From positions 1-64,000 of the forward strand of contig JAOTSD010000008.1 in assembly GCA_030247555.1 (NCBI GenBank): a stretch of 64,000 nucleotides of DNA, given 5' to 3'. A model generated the notes under the pieces. That model was given only the letters and a program-made list of their open reading frames with translations. It did no database searches and had not been told where the DNA came from. Source of the stretch: Siculibacillus sp. Its GTDB lineage: Bacteria; Pseudomonadota; Alphaproteobacteria; Rhizobiales; Ancalomicrobiaceae. The translations under genes and the position numbers were made by a program. Shown piece by piece: positions 35,843 through 43,993 of this stretch (position 1 is the first letter of the stretch; each line of letters opens with the position of its first letter).

Positions 35843-37399
35843 ATGACCCTCGCCCCGTCGCCCCTCTCGCTCGATCGCCGCCGCCTGCTCGTCGGGTCGT
35901 CGGCGCTGCTCCTCGGCGGGCTCACGGGGATCGAGCGCGCCCGGGCCGCCGCGCCGCTCCTCACCGTCGGGTCGCGCACCCTCGAGGTGAAGGGCAAGGC
36001 GGCGAAGGTCTTCGGGATCACCGGACCGAACGGACAGGCGGGGCTGGTGGCCCGCGAAGGCGAGCGCTTCGCCGGCGAGGTGGTCAACACCACCGACGGG
36101 CCGCTGATCATGCACTGGCACGGCCAGGTCTTCGCCCCCTTCGACCAGGACCGCTCGCGTCCCGGCGGCGGCGAGAGCCCGGTCGGTGGCCGTGACGTCC
36201 ACGACTTCCTCCTCACCCCCGGCACCCACTGGATGCATTCGCACCAGATGACCGAGCAGCGCCTGCTCGCCGCGCCGATGGTGACGATCGAGAAGGACGC
36301 CGGCGACGTGCAGAACGTGATCGTCATGCTGCACGACTTCGCCTTCCGCGCGCCCGAGGAGATCCTCGCCGAGCTCGGCGGCGGCAATGCTCATGGCGGA
36401 CATGGCGGCCACGGTGCGGCGCCTGCCCCCGCGCCGACACCGAGCGGCGACCACGCCGACCACGGCGCAGCCGCGCCCACGGCCGGCCCGATGGCCGGCA
36501 TGCCGATGGGGCCGATGGCTGGCCACGCCATGCACGGGGCCGGCCCGATGCCGGGCATGGGCCCGGGCGCGATGATGGGCATGATGGGGGCCGCCCCGCA
36601 TGCCAACGACGTCCGCTACGACGCCCATCTCGCCAACGACCGCACCCTCGACGACCCGCAGGTGGTGCGGGTCGAGCGCGGCGGCCGGGTGCGGCTCAGG
36701 ATCGTCAACGGCGCCACGGCGACGGCCTATTTCGTCGACACCGGTGGCCTCGCCGCCGAATGCGTCGCCGTCGACGGATCCCCCTGTCGCCCGTTCGCCG
36801 GCACCCGCTTCCCGCTCGCCCAAGGACAGCGCCTCGATCTCGTGGTCACCGTGCCGCGCGACGGCGGCGCCTTCCCGATCCTGGCGCAGGTCGAGGCCGA
36901 CCGGGCACTGACCGGCATCGTGCTGGCGACGGCGGGCGCGAAGGTGAAGCGTCTCGGCGAGACGGCCGAGACCGCCGCCGCGCACACCGATCTGTCGCTC
37001 GACCGGCGTCTCGCCGCGACCCGGCCGCTCGCGGCGCGCCCGGCCGATCGCACCTTCCACCTGATGCTCGGCGAGGCGCCCGGCTATCGCTGGACGCTCA
37101 ACGGCGCCATCCACGGCGAGCACACGCCGCTCGAGGCGAGGGTCGGCGAGCGCATCGAGATCATGTTCATGAACCCGACCTCGATGATGCATCCGATGCA
37201 TCTGCACGGGCATCATTTCCAGGTGGTCGGCAGCCGTGGCGGCCGCTTCGCCGGGCCGATGCGCGACACGGTGATCGTGCCACCGCACACGCCGGTGGTG
37301 GTCGCCGTCGACCTCGACAAGCCGGGCGACTGGTTCCTCCATTGCCACCACCTCTACCACATGGCCACCGGCATGATGACCGAGCTGCGGGTGCGGTGA
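35843..37399 (+). CDS. Multicopper oxidase, CopA/CueO-type
   Basis: 518 residues with a twin-arginine signal (DRRRLLVGSSALLLGG). All copper motifs are present: HWHG (IMHWHGQ), HSH (WMHSHQM), HPMHLHGHHF and the C-terminal HCHHLYHMATGMM, which supplies the type 1 Cys-His and axial Met. Between domains, at about 185-252, is a Gly/His/Met-rich insert (GHGGHG, then MAGMPMGPMAGHAMHG). Such inserts gather Cu(I) in CueO and CopA. The enzyme should oxidise Cu(I) to less toxic Cu(II) in the periplasm using O2. It closes the copper cluster. Confidence 0.92.
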   Translation: MTLAPSPLSLDRRRLLVGSSALLLGGLTGIERARAAAPLLTVGSRTLEVKGKAAKVFGITGPNGQAGLVAREGERFAGEVVNTTDGPLIMHWHGQVFAPFDQDRSRPGGGESPVGGRDVHDFLLTPGTHWMHSHQMTEQRLLAAPMVTIEKDAGDVQNVIVMLHDFAFRAPEEILAELGGGNAHGGHGGHGAAPAPAPTPSGDHADHGAAAPTAGPMAGMPMGPMAGHAMHGAGPMPGMGPGAMMGMMGAAPHANDVRYDAHLANDRTLDDPQVVRVERGGRVRLRIVNGATATAYFVDTGGLAAECVAVDGSPCRPFAGTRFPLAQGQRLDLVVTVPRDGGAFPILAQVEADRALTGIVLATAGAKVKRLGETAETAAAHTDLSLDRRLAATRPLAARPADRTFHLMLGEAPGYRWTLNGAIHGEHTPLEARVGERIEIMFMNPTSMMHPMHLHGHHFQVVGSRGGRFAGPMRDTVIVPPHTPVVVAVDLDKPGDWFLHCHHLYHMATGMMTELRVR

Positions 37400-37456
37400 C
37401 CGAGAACCGCCGGCGCGAGGACGACAGCGAACGGCGACCATGCTAAGCAGGCGCCG

Positions 37457-39295
37457 ATGGCCGAGGTCGTTGCGAACCGGTCGAACGAGAAACTCGAAAT
37501 GGCGGTGACGCCCGAACGCGAGGATGGAACGCCCCATCCGCCGGTCCGCCGCCACATCCTGGCACGGCTCGCCGGGCTGATCGCCTTCGTCGTGGTCGCC
37601 TTCGTCGCGACCGCGTGGATCATCGAGCGCAGGACACGCGACGAGGATTTCTCGGCCGCCGTCCGTTCGGTCGAGACCCTGCTCGCCCAGAAGATCGACA
37701 CGGCCACGGGACTGATGCGGGCGACCGTCGCCGCGCTCGGCACCTCGGACGAGATCACCCACGCCTTCCTGGCGCGGGATCGCGCGGCATTGCGGAGCCT
37801 GGCCGGCCCCCTCTTCGAGACCCTCCACCGCGATCACCGCATCACGCATCTCTATTTCACCGGCCTCGATCGGATGAATTTCCTTCGCCTACACGAGCCG
37901 GAGAGCCATGGCGACGTCATCGATCGCTTCACGACGAAGACGGCGGCGGAGACCGGCGCACCGAGTGCGGGCATCGAACTCGGACCGCTCGGAACATTGA
38001 CGCTGCGCTCGGTGACGCCGTGGCGGCACGACGGAGCGACCATCGGGCTCATCGAACTCGGCGAGGAGATCGGCCCCCTGCTCGCCGACACCGGCCTGTC
38101 ACTCGGCTTGCATCTCTATGCCCTGATCCGCCGCGACACGACCGATCCGGCGATCTGGCGGCAGGGCCGGCGCATGCCGGGCCAGCCGGTGCGCCTGCAG
38201 GAGTTCGGCGACCATCTACTGGTGTCGCAGTCGTCGCCCGAGACGCCGGCGGCCGAGCGCGCGCTCTTCCCCGACCTCCTGCGTGACGGCTCGATCCGGA
38301 CGGTCCAGACCGGGGGCGGACCGTTGTCGGTGGCCACGGCCCCCCTCAGGGACGCTTCCGGGCGTGACGTCGGCGTTCTGGCGATCTTGGCCGATCGCAG
38401 CCGTGCCCAAGCGACCTTCACCAACTGGATGATCCTCGCCACGCTGGCGAGCCTCGCCGCCGGGGCCGGCGTGTTCTTCTCCTTCAACCGGGCGCTCTCC
38501 GGCGTCGAGGCGGCCTATCGGCGCCAGCACGAGCTGGAGCACCGCCTCTTGACCATCTCCGACGAACATCAACGCATGGTCCAGCTGGAGAAGCTCTCGG
38601 CGATGGGCACGATGGTCGGCGAGATCGCCCACCAGTTGAACAATCCGCTGGTCGGGGTCGTGAACATGGCGCAGCTCGCCGAGCGCTCGGTCGACAAGCC
38701 GGACCGGGTGCGCGAGTTGCTCGGCGAGATCCGCAAGGCCGGTCAGAACTGCTCGGCCTTCGTCAAGCGGATGCTCGCCTTCACCAAGGTCTCCTGTTTC
38801 GACAGCCGGCCGACCGACCTGCGCGTCGTCGCCGACGAGGCGCTGGCGCTGTTCAACCAGAGCATCGGCCGCAAGGTCTCGGTCGAGCGCGCCATGCCGG
38901 AGGCGCCGGCGAACGCGATGGTCGATCCCAACCTCCTCGGCCACGCGATCTTCAACCTGCTCACCAATGCCGCGCAGGCCACCGGCGAGCACGGGCACGT
39001 CCGGATCACCCTGGCGCCGGCGAGGCATACCGACGGCCGGCGCGGCTGGCGCTTCACGGTGGAGGACGACGGGCCGGGAATCCCCGACGACGCGATGCGG
39101 CGTCTGTTCACGCCGTTCTTCACGACGCGCAAGGACGGCACCGGCCTCGGGCTCGCCGTGGTCCAGCACATCATGCTCCTGCACGAGGGCGAGGTCACCG
39201 CCGCCAACCGGCCGCAAGGTGGTGCGTCTCTTGCTCTGTGGTTGCCCGAGGCGGTCTCCTCCGCCCCGAGAGCGCCCGACGGAACGCCCGCATGA
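37457..39295 (+). CDS. Membrane sensor kinase with Cache-like sensor
   Basis: 612 residues. Two membrane helices (about 37-54 and 325-345) bracket a roughly 270-residue periplasmic domain whose pattern (DHRITHLYFTGLDRMNFLRLH split over two strands, then GIELGPLGTLTLRSV) fits a double-Cache fold. The kinase core follows: phosphoacceptor GEIAHQLNNPLVG, then ILNLLTNAAQ-type N-box (IFNLLTNAAQATG), DDGPGIP and KDGTGLGLAVVQ. The layout is that of NtrB/DctB-like kinases that pair with sigma-54 activators. Its stop overlaps the activator start by 4 nt (ATGA). The Cache ligand, a small organic or inorganic ion, cannot be read from sequence. Confidence 0.9.
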   Translation: MAEVVANRSNEKLEMAVTPEREDGTPHPPVRRHILARLAGLIAFVVVAFVATAWIIERRTRDEDFSAAVRSVETLLAQKIDTATGLMRATVAALGTSDEITHAFLARDRAALRSLAGPLFETLHRDHRITHLYFTGLDRMNFLRLHEPESHGDVIDRFTTKTAAETGAPSAGIELGPLGTLTLRSVTPWRHDGATIGLIELGEEIGPLLADTGLSLGLHLYALIRRDTTDPAIWRQGRRMPGQPVRLQEFGDHLLVSQSSPETPAAERALFPDLLRDGSIRTVQTGGGPLSVATAPLRDASGRDVGVLAILADRSRAQATFTNWMILATLASLAAGAGVFFSFNRALSGVEAAYRRQHELEHRLLTISDEHQRMVQLEKLSAMGTMVGEIAHQLNNPLVGVVNMAQLAERSVDKPDRVRELLGEIRKAGQNCSAFVKRMLAFTKVSCFDSRPTDLRVVADEALALFNQSIGRKVSVERAMPEAPANAMVDPNLLGHAIFNLLTNAAQATGEHGHVRITLAPARHTDGRRGWRFTVEDDGPGIPDDAMRRLFTPFFTTRKDGTGLGLAVVQHIMLLHEGEVTAANRPQGGASLALWLPEAVSSAPRAPDGTPA

Positions 39296-40677
39296 CGCAA
39301 CCGTTGCCCAGGATTCTCGTCGTCGACGACGACCACTTCACCCGAACCCTTCTCGACGGTCTGCTCGCCGACCGGTGCGACCTGCTGCGCCTCGCGGAGA
39401 CCGGGGCGGAGGCCCGCGCCGCCTTCGCGGGCGAAGACTTCAATCTGATCCTGATGGACCAGCGCCTGCCCGACGCCGACGGCCTCGACCTCCTGCGCGA
39501 GTTCCGGGCGCAGCGGCCGCGCATGGTCGCCATCATGATCACCGGCCACGCCGACGTGCGCGACGCGATGCGGGCGGTGCGCGAGGGCCTCTTCGACTAC
39601 CGCACCAAGCCGTTCGAGGATCTCGACGACCTCGAGCGCGTCATCGACAAGGCGCTGGAGATGGACAGCGCCTATCGCGAGATCGATCGGCTGCGGGCGG
39701 CGGTCGCCGGCCCGAGGCTGATCGCGGCGTCGCCGGCGATGTCTCGTCTGGTGGACCAGATCCGGCAGGTGGCGACGCTCGACACCACCGTCCTGCTCGA
39801 GGGCGAGAGCGGCACCGGCAAGGACGTCGTCGCCCGCCTGATTCATGCCGAGAGCCGGCGGACCCGTGGCCCCTATCTCGACGTCAACTGCGGGGCGCTG
39901 CCCGAGAGCCTGCTCGAGGGCCTGCTCTTCGGCTACGAGAAAGGGGCCTTCACCGGCGCCGCCAAGACGACCGCCGGCACGATCGAGAAGGCCGACGGCG
40001 GCTCGCTGTTCCTCGACGAGATCGCCGACATGAGCCCGAAGCTGCCGTCGGTGCTGCTGCGTGTCCTCCAGGACGGCTGCTTCTCGCGCGTCGGCGCGAC
40101 CGAGCGACGGACGAGCGACTTCCGCCTGCTCGCCGCGACCAACCGGCCGCTCGCCGGGCTGGTGGCGACCGGCGCCTTCCGCGAGGACCTCTTCTACCGC
40201 ATCAATGTGGTGGTGCTGCGCCTGCCGCCGCTCAGGGAGCGCGTCGGCGACGTGGTATTGCTCGCCACCCACTTCCTCGAGCACTTCCAGGCGAAGTTCG
40301 CCCGCTCGGTCGGGCCGTGGTCGCCGGAGGCGCTGCGATTGCTCGAGGCGCAGTCGTGGCCGGGCAACGTCCGCCAGTTGAAGCACGCGATCGAGCGGCT
40401 GGTGGCGTTGCATCCGGGTGGACCGATCGACGTCTCGCACATCGCCGCGGTGATCGAGCCGGCGATCGAGACCGGTGGAGCGTCGACGACGATCCCCGAG
40501 GTGGGCGAGTCCGAACTCGCCGCCTATCGCGAGGCGCGCGAGGAATTCGAGCGCGACTATCTGCGCCGGCTCTTCGTCGCGGCGGGCGGCAACGTCTCGG
40601 AGGCGGCGCGGCTCTCCGGCATCCCGCGCCAGAACCTCTACGTCCGCATGAAGCGCTGGGGCATCGTCATCGATTGA
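39292..40677 (+). CDS. Sigma-54-dependent response regulator (NtrC family)
   Basis: 461 residues from ATG 39292. The receiver domain has VVDDDHF, phosphoacceptor Asp56 (LILMDQRLPDADGL) and TKPFED. The AAA+ domain has Walker A GESGTGKD (171-178), the sigma-54 contact loop GAFTGA (218-223), Walker B GGSLFLDEI and sensor motif WPGNVRQL. A Fis-type HTH closes the protein (NVSEAARLSGIPRQNLYVRM). All parts needed to activate a -24/-12 promoter are present, and such a promoter lies 100 nt downstream of its stop. It most likely activates the cytochrome operon that follows. Confidence 0.94.
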   Translation: MTQPLPRILVVDDDHFTRTLLDGLLADRCDLLRLAETGAEARAAFAGEDFNLILMDQRLPDADGLDLLREFRAQRPRMVAIMITGHADVRDAMRAVREGLFDYRTKPFEDLDDLERVIDKALEMDSAYREIDRLRAAVAGPRLIAASPAMSRLVDQIRQVATLDTTVLLEGESGTGKDVVARLIHAESRRTRGPYLDVNCGALPESLLEGLLFGYEKGAFTGAAKTTAGTIEKADGGSLFLDEIADMSPKLPSVLLRVLQDGCFSRVGATERRTSDFRLLAATNRPLAGLVATGAFREDLFYRINVVVLRLPPLRERVGDVVLLATHFLEHFQAKFARSVGPWSPEALRLLEAQSWPGNVRQLKHAIERLVALHPGGPIDVSHIAAVIEPAIETGGASTTIPEVGESELAAYREAREEFERDYLRRLFVAAGGNVSEAARLSGIPRQNLYVRMKRWGIVID

Positions 40678-40683
40678 CGACAC

Positions 40684-40703
40684 CTGTCGCGAATTCGTGA
40701 CAG
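40684..40703. promoter_or_regulatory. Enhancer-like palindrome 1 (UAS)
   Basis: A 20-bp palindrome with one mismatched pair: CTGTC at the left and GACAG at the right around CGAATTCG. It lies about 85 nt upstream of the -24 element. It shares the pattern TCRCG-N4-CGTGA with the second palindrome, as expected for tandem binding sites of the NtrC-type regulator encoded just upstream. Confidence 0.65.
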
Positions 40704-40722
40704 TCGGAGGGTTCGGCCGTCC

Positions 40723-40738
40723 CTCACGCCGTCGTGAG
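40723..40738. promoter_or_regulatory. Enhancer-like palindrome 2 (UAS)
   Basis: CTCACG (40723-40728), CCGT and CGTGAG (40733-40738) form a perfect 6-bp inverted repeat with a 4-nt spacer. Its centre is 37 nt from that of palindrome 1. The two sites share half-site and spacer length, supporting recognition by one dimeric activator. Confidence 0.65.
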
Positions 40739-40777
40739 AAACCGGCCGGAAACCTCGACTTCTGGAATTCCTCCGAA

Positions 40778-40793
40778 CTGGCCCGGGTCTTGC
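40778..40793 (+). promoter_or_regulatory. Sigma-54 (-24/-12) promoter
   Basis: The sequence CTGGCCCGGGTCTTGC has GG and GC exactly 10 nt apart, matching the consensus TGGCAC-N5-TTGC except in the ACG part. Transcription would start near 40805, about 20 nt before the ATG of the heptaheme cytochrome gene. The sigma-54 activator gene ends 100 nt upstream and two enhancer-like palindromes intervene. Confidence 0.8.
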
Positions 40794-40825
40794 GGTTCTC
40801 CCTCTGACCGGAAGGGGGATCCTCC

Positions 40826-41821
40826 ATGAGGCCCAGAACGAAATCGCTCTTCGCCGCCCTCGCCTTCACGGCGTCGGTGGCCATCCCGGGAGCGGGCATC
40901 GCCGCCGACGTCAAGGGCGCGGCGCCGACCGACCCCGCGCTGATCGAGAAGATCCGCAAGTCGAACGCCGAGTGCTACGCCTGTCACACCGAGGCGGGGC
41001 TGAAGAACCCACCGCGCGCCGACATGGACATGGCGGCGCTGGCGAAGTTCATCCACGACCCCAAGCAGTTCGACGGCTCCAACCACACCGGCATGGAGTG
41101 CAAGGTCTGCCACGGCCAGGGCTACGTCGCCTTCCCGCACGCGCCGGAGGCGAAGAAGTCGATCAGCGAGTGTGGCGAATGCCACGCCACCAAGGCGCTC
41201 AGGGTCGAGACCCAGTTCGAGGACTCGATCCACGCCAAGAATCTCGCCGACAAGTTCACCTGCCAGACCTGCCACGATCCGCACGTCTACAAGGTGGCGG
41301 CGAAGGTCGGCGACCCGCGCAAGATCGTCGAGCAGGACAACGCCATGTGCGTCGACTGCCACAACTCCGATCTGCGCTACAGCGCCTTCTCCACGGCGTT
41401 GCCGACCAAGAAGGTCCGGCCCGACCTCTATGCCACGCACGACTGGCTGCCCAACGCCCGCCTGCACTGGTCGGCGGTGCGCTGCATCGAGTGCCACACC
41501 CCCGTCTCGCCGGTGAAGAGCCTCGCCACCTCCCACGAGATCCTCGCCAAGGACAAGTCGGACAAGGCCTGCGTCACCTGCCATTCACAGGACTCGGCGC
41601 TCGCCAGCCGTCTCTACCGCTATGCCTCCACCAATGTCGGCGCGGACCTCGGCTTCGCCAACGCCTCGGTGCTCGGCTCGGCCTACGTGGTCGGCGCCAC
41701 CCGCCATCCGCTGATCGATCGCGCCGTGATCGGCCTCTTCGGCCTCACCGTGGTCGGCCTCCTCGGCCACGGGGCGCTGCGGATCGTCATGGCCTTCTTC
41801 CGCCGCAGGAGGGCGTCATGA
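40826..41821 (+). CDS. Heptaheme c-type cytochrome with C-terminal membrane anchor
   Basis: 331 residues. A signal peptide (about 1-27, ending GIAA) is followed by seven CxxCH haem sites at Cys50, Cys92, Cys116, Cys146, Cys175, Cys220 and Cys249. Extra histidines (for example in the FIHDPKQF, SIHAKNL, TSHEIL and ATHDWL segments) can serve as sixth ligands. A single membrane helix closes it (about 301-325, then RRRR facing the cytoplasm). It starts 21 nt after the predicted sigma-54 transcript start, with GGGGG upstream of the ATG. It should carry electrons in the periplasm at the membrane surface, paired with the cytochrome b encoded next. The closest named family is not clear to me; the NapC/NrfB/DmsE-like multihaem group is the nearest in style. 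Confidence 0.88.
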   Translation: MRPRTKSLFAALAFTASVAIPGAGIAADVKGAAPTDPALIEKIRKSNAECYACHTEAGLKNPPRADMDMAALAKFIHDPKQFDGSNHTGMECKVCHGQGYVAFPHAPEAKKSISECGECHATKALRVETQFEDSIHAKNLADKFTCQTCHDPHVYKVAAKVGDPRKIVEQDNAMCVDCHNSDLRYSAFSTALPTKKVRPDLYATHDWLPNARLHWSAVRCIECHTPVSPVKSLATSHEILAKDKSDKACVTCHSQDSALASRLYRYASTNVGADLGFANASVLGSAYVVGATRHPLIDRAVIGLFGLTVVGLLGHGALRIVMAFFRRRRAS

Positions 41822-42432
41822 GCCATCGCATCTATCTGCTGCCACCGTGGCTGCGGCTCTGGCACTGGACCAACGCCACGCTGATGATCGTGCTGGCGGT
41901 GACCGGGGCGAGCCTGCACTTCGCCGATCCCGGCCTCTATCTGGTGCCCTTCAGTCTGGCGGCGAAGATCCACGACATCGCCGGCGTCGCGCTTCTCGTC
42001 GCCTACGGCTTCTTCGTGCTGGCCAACATCGTCACCGGCAACTGGTGGCAGTACGTGCCGAAGCCGCCGGGCGTGCTCGCCCGCTGCTGGAAGCAGACCG
42101 TCTTCTACGGCTGGGGCATCTTCCACGGCGCGCCGCACCCCTATCCGCCGACGAAGGAAGCCAACTTCAACGCCCTCCAGGCGATCGTCTACTGGGTGAT
42201 CATGTATCTGGTCGTACCGACCGTGATCCTCACCGGCGTCGTCTTCCTCTTCCCCGACCTCGCCCCCGCCCGGGTCTTCGGCCTCGACGGCCTCCTGCCG
42301 GTGGCGATGCTCCACTACCTCTCGGGCGCCGCCGTGATCCTGTTCATGCTGGCGCACATCTACCTCGGCACCACCGGTGTCCGACCCACCTCGCTCTTCA
42401 AGATGATGATCACGGGCTGGCACGAGGAGTGA
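41818..42432 (+). CDS. Cytochrome b561-type membrane subunit
   Basis: 204 residues, its ATG overlapping the cytochrome c stop by 4 nt. Four membrane helices are clear: LWHWTNATLMIVLAVTG, then one near IHDIAGVALLVAYGFFVL, then YWVIMYLVVPTVILTGV, then MLHYLSGAAVILFMLAHIYL. Histidines in WHWTN, IHDIAG, LHYLSG and AHIYL suit two b hemes, as in formate dehydrogenase gamma subunits. It should exchange electrons with the quinone pool and the multihaem subunit. The translational coupling implies a fixed complex. Confidence 0.9.
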   Translation: MSHRIYLLPPWLRLWHWTNATLMIVLAVTGASLHFADPGLYLVPFSLAAKIHDIAGVALLVAYGFFVLANIVTGNWWQYVPKPPGVLARCWKQTVFYGWGIFHGAPHPYPPTKEANFNALQAIVYWVIMYLVVPTVILTGVVFLFPDLAPARVFGLDGLLPVAMLHYLSGAAVILFMLAHIYLGTTGVRPTSLFKMMITGWHEE

Positions 42433-42468
42433 TCCCCGCGGTTCGCCCTCAGAGAAGGACCACTACCC

Positions 42469-43533
42469 ATGAAGACCCTGCTGCGCACCGCCGCCCTCGT
42501 GTTGCCGCTCTCGCTCCTCGCCGGCGCCGCCCTGGCGCAAGAAGAGAAGAAGGTTCCGCTGAAGCCGGTTCCGGTCCATGCGATCAAGGCCGCCGCCGCT
42601 CCGGCGCTCGACGCCGATGTCGTGACCGGTGTTTGGGAGAAGGCTCCGGCGACGCCGCTGAAGGCGATGAAGGGCGTCAACTTCAAGGACAATCTCGGCG
42701 AGACCGCCGGCACCGTCCAGGCGGCCTACGACGCCAAGTCGGTCTATCTGCGCCTCACCTACGACGACCCGACCTACTCGGTGCGTCGCAGCCCCTTCGT
42801 CAAGCAGGCCGACGGCAGCTGGTTGAAGATCAAGGACCCCAATGACAAGGGCGGCGACAACAACCTCGTCTACGAGGACAAGGTTGCGCTGATCTGGAAC
42901 ATCGACAAGTCGATCTTCGGCTTCGACGAGAAATTCGGCTGCCAAGCCTCCTGCCACGCCGGCGAGCCGGGCAAGCCGTACGGCAACAAGTACACCGAGG
43001 ACGAGGGTGAACTCGGCGACATCTGGCACCTGAAGTACGTCCGCGGCGGCTTCCTCGGCCAGATCGACAACCAGTACCTCGACAGCACCCGCTTCGACGC
43101 GCAGAAATCGCCGGACGCCGGCCGCAAGTCCGACGCCAAGACCGGCGGCGGCTATGCCGACATCAAGCTGGTCGCCGGCAAGCCGGAATTCATGGCGAAG
43201 AGCGGCGTTCCCGCCAACAAGGGCGGCACCTATTGGCTGCGCGAGGCCGACAAGGCGCCCTTCGACGATACGAAGTTCGCCGCCGGCGACGAGGTCGCCT
43301 CGATCCTGGTCGAGCCCTTCACCGGCGACCGCGGTGTGATCAAGACCTCGGCCAAGTGGAACGCCGGCAAGTGGACGATCCTGATCGAGCGTCCGCTGAC
43401 CACCGCCTCGAAGTTCGACGTCCAGTTCGCCGATCTCGCCAAGGTCTACGGCTTCGGCGTCGCCTTCTTCGACAACGCCCAGGTCCGCCACGCCCAGGTC
43501 CGCGAGCCGCTGCATCTGATCTTCGACAAGTGA
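42469..43533 (+). CDS. Ethylbenzene-dehydrogenase-related haem protein
   Basis: 354 residues with a signal peptide (1-23, ending ALA-Q). The body has the beta-sandwich pattern of the EB_dh family (haem-binding gamma subunits of DMSO-reductase-type enzymes). An early strand set AAYDAKSVYLRLTYDDPTYS is followed near the end by WTILIERPLTT and VYGFGVAFFDNAQ. A CX3CH site (Cys158, Cys162, His163 in GCQASCHAGE) suggests a covalent haem with an atypical three-residue gap. It lies 36 nt after the cytochrome b gene and is the last gene before the terminator. No molybdenum catalytic subunit is nearby, so it may act as a stand-alone electron acceptor or terminal reductase component. Confidence 0.85.
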   Translation: MKTLLRTAALVLPLSLLAGAALAQEEKKVPLKPVPVHAIKAAAAPALDADVVTGVWEKAPATPLKAMKGVNFKDNLGETAGTVQAAYDAKSVYLRLTYDDPTYSVRRSPFVKQADGSWLKIKDPNDKGGDNNLVYEDKVALIWNIDKSIFGFDEKFGCQASCHAGEPGKPYGNKYTEDEGELGDIWHLKYVRGGFLGQIDNQYLDSTRFDAQKSPDAGRKSDAKTGGGYADIKLVAGKPEFMAKSGVPANKGGTYWLREADKAPFDDTKFAAGDEVASILVEPFTGDRGVIKTSAKWNAGKWTILIERPLTTASKFDVQFADLAKVYGFGVAFFDNAQVRHAQVREPLHLIFDK

Positions 43534-43548
43534 TCGAACGCCCCCCGA

Positions 43549-43615
43549 CCGGCGGGTGATGGGACCCCGCCGGCCGAGACCTCGGGCCGATCGAAGCGCG
43601 AGCTTCGGTCGGCCC
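43549..43615 (+). terminator. Double-hairpin terminator of the cytochrome operon
   Basis: Hairpin one pairs CCGGCGGG (43549-43556) with CCCGCCGG (43566-43573). Hairpin two has a 14-bp stem (43584-43597 with 43602-43615) containing one G-U wobble and a 4-nt GCGA loop, followed by a T-containing tail (GTTCTTCGTT). Together they should end the transcript 16 nt after the last stop. They also lie near the end of the convergent PadR gene. Confidence 0.75.
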
Positions 43616-43662
43616 GTTCTTCGTTCGAGGCGAGTTCGCGAGGATGGAGGCGGCGCGCGGCG

Positions 43663-43968
43663 TCACCCCGCCGCGCCGACCTCGTTCCAGAGTTCGGCGA
43701 GCATGCGTCGCGCCACCGCCAGCCCCTCCTCGCCGAGCGGGGTGGCGCGATAGAGCTTGCGCGCCGTCTTGCCCCGACGCTCGATCCGCGAGGTCAGATA
43801 GCCGCGCCGCTCCAGCGCGTGCAGCAACGGGTAGAGCGTCCCCGGGCTCAGCTGATAGCCGTGGCGCGCCAGTTCCTCGATCATCCAGGTGCCCCACACC
43901 TCGCCGCGCGCCGCGTGCTCCAGCACGTGCAGGCGGACGAAGCCGGCGAGGAGATCCTGATGCTGCAT
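43663..43968 (-). CDS. PadR-family transcriptional regulator
   Basis: 101 residues. The N-terminal winged helix (FVRLHVLEHAARGEVWGTWM, then GYQLSPGTLYPLLHALERRGYL) is diagnostic of PadR. The C-terminal helix for dimerisation is short (ARRMLAELWNEVGAAG). The ligand is unknown. It is divergent from the TauE/SafE-type exporter gene, with a 40-nt concentric palindrome between them, so it probably represses both. Start ATG 43968. Confidence 0.9.
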   Translation of the reverse strand: MQHQDLLAGFVRLHVLEHAARGEVWGTWMIEELARHGYQLSPGTLYPLLHALERRGYLTSRIERRGKTARKLYRATPLGEEGLAVARRMLAELWNEVGAAG

Positions 43969-43993
43969 GACCGGCGGGCTCCTTCGGTTGTCT

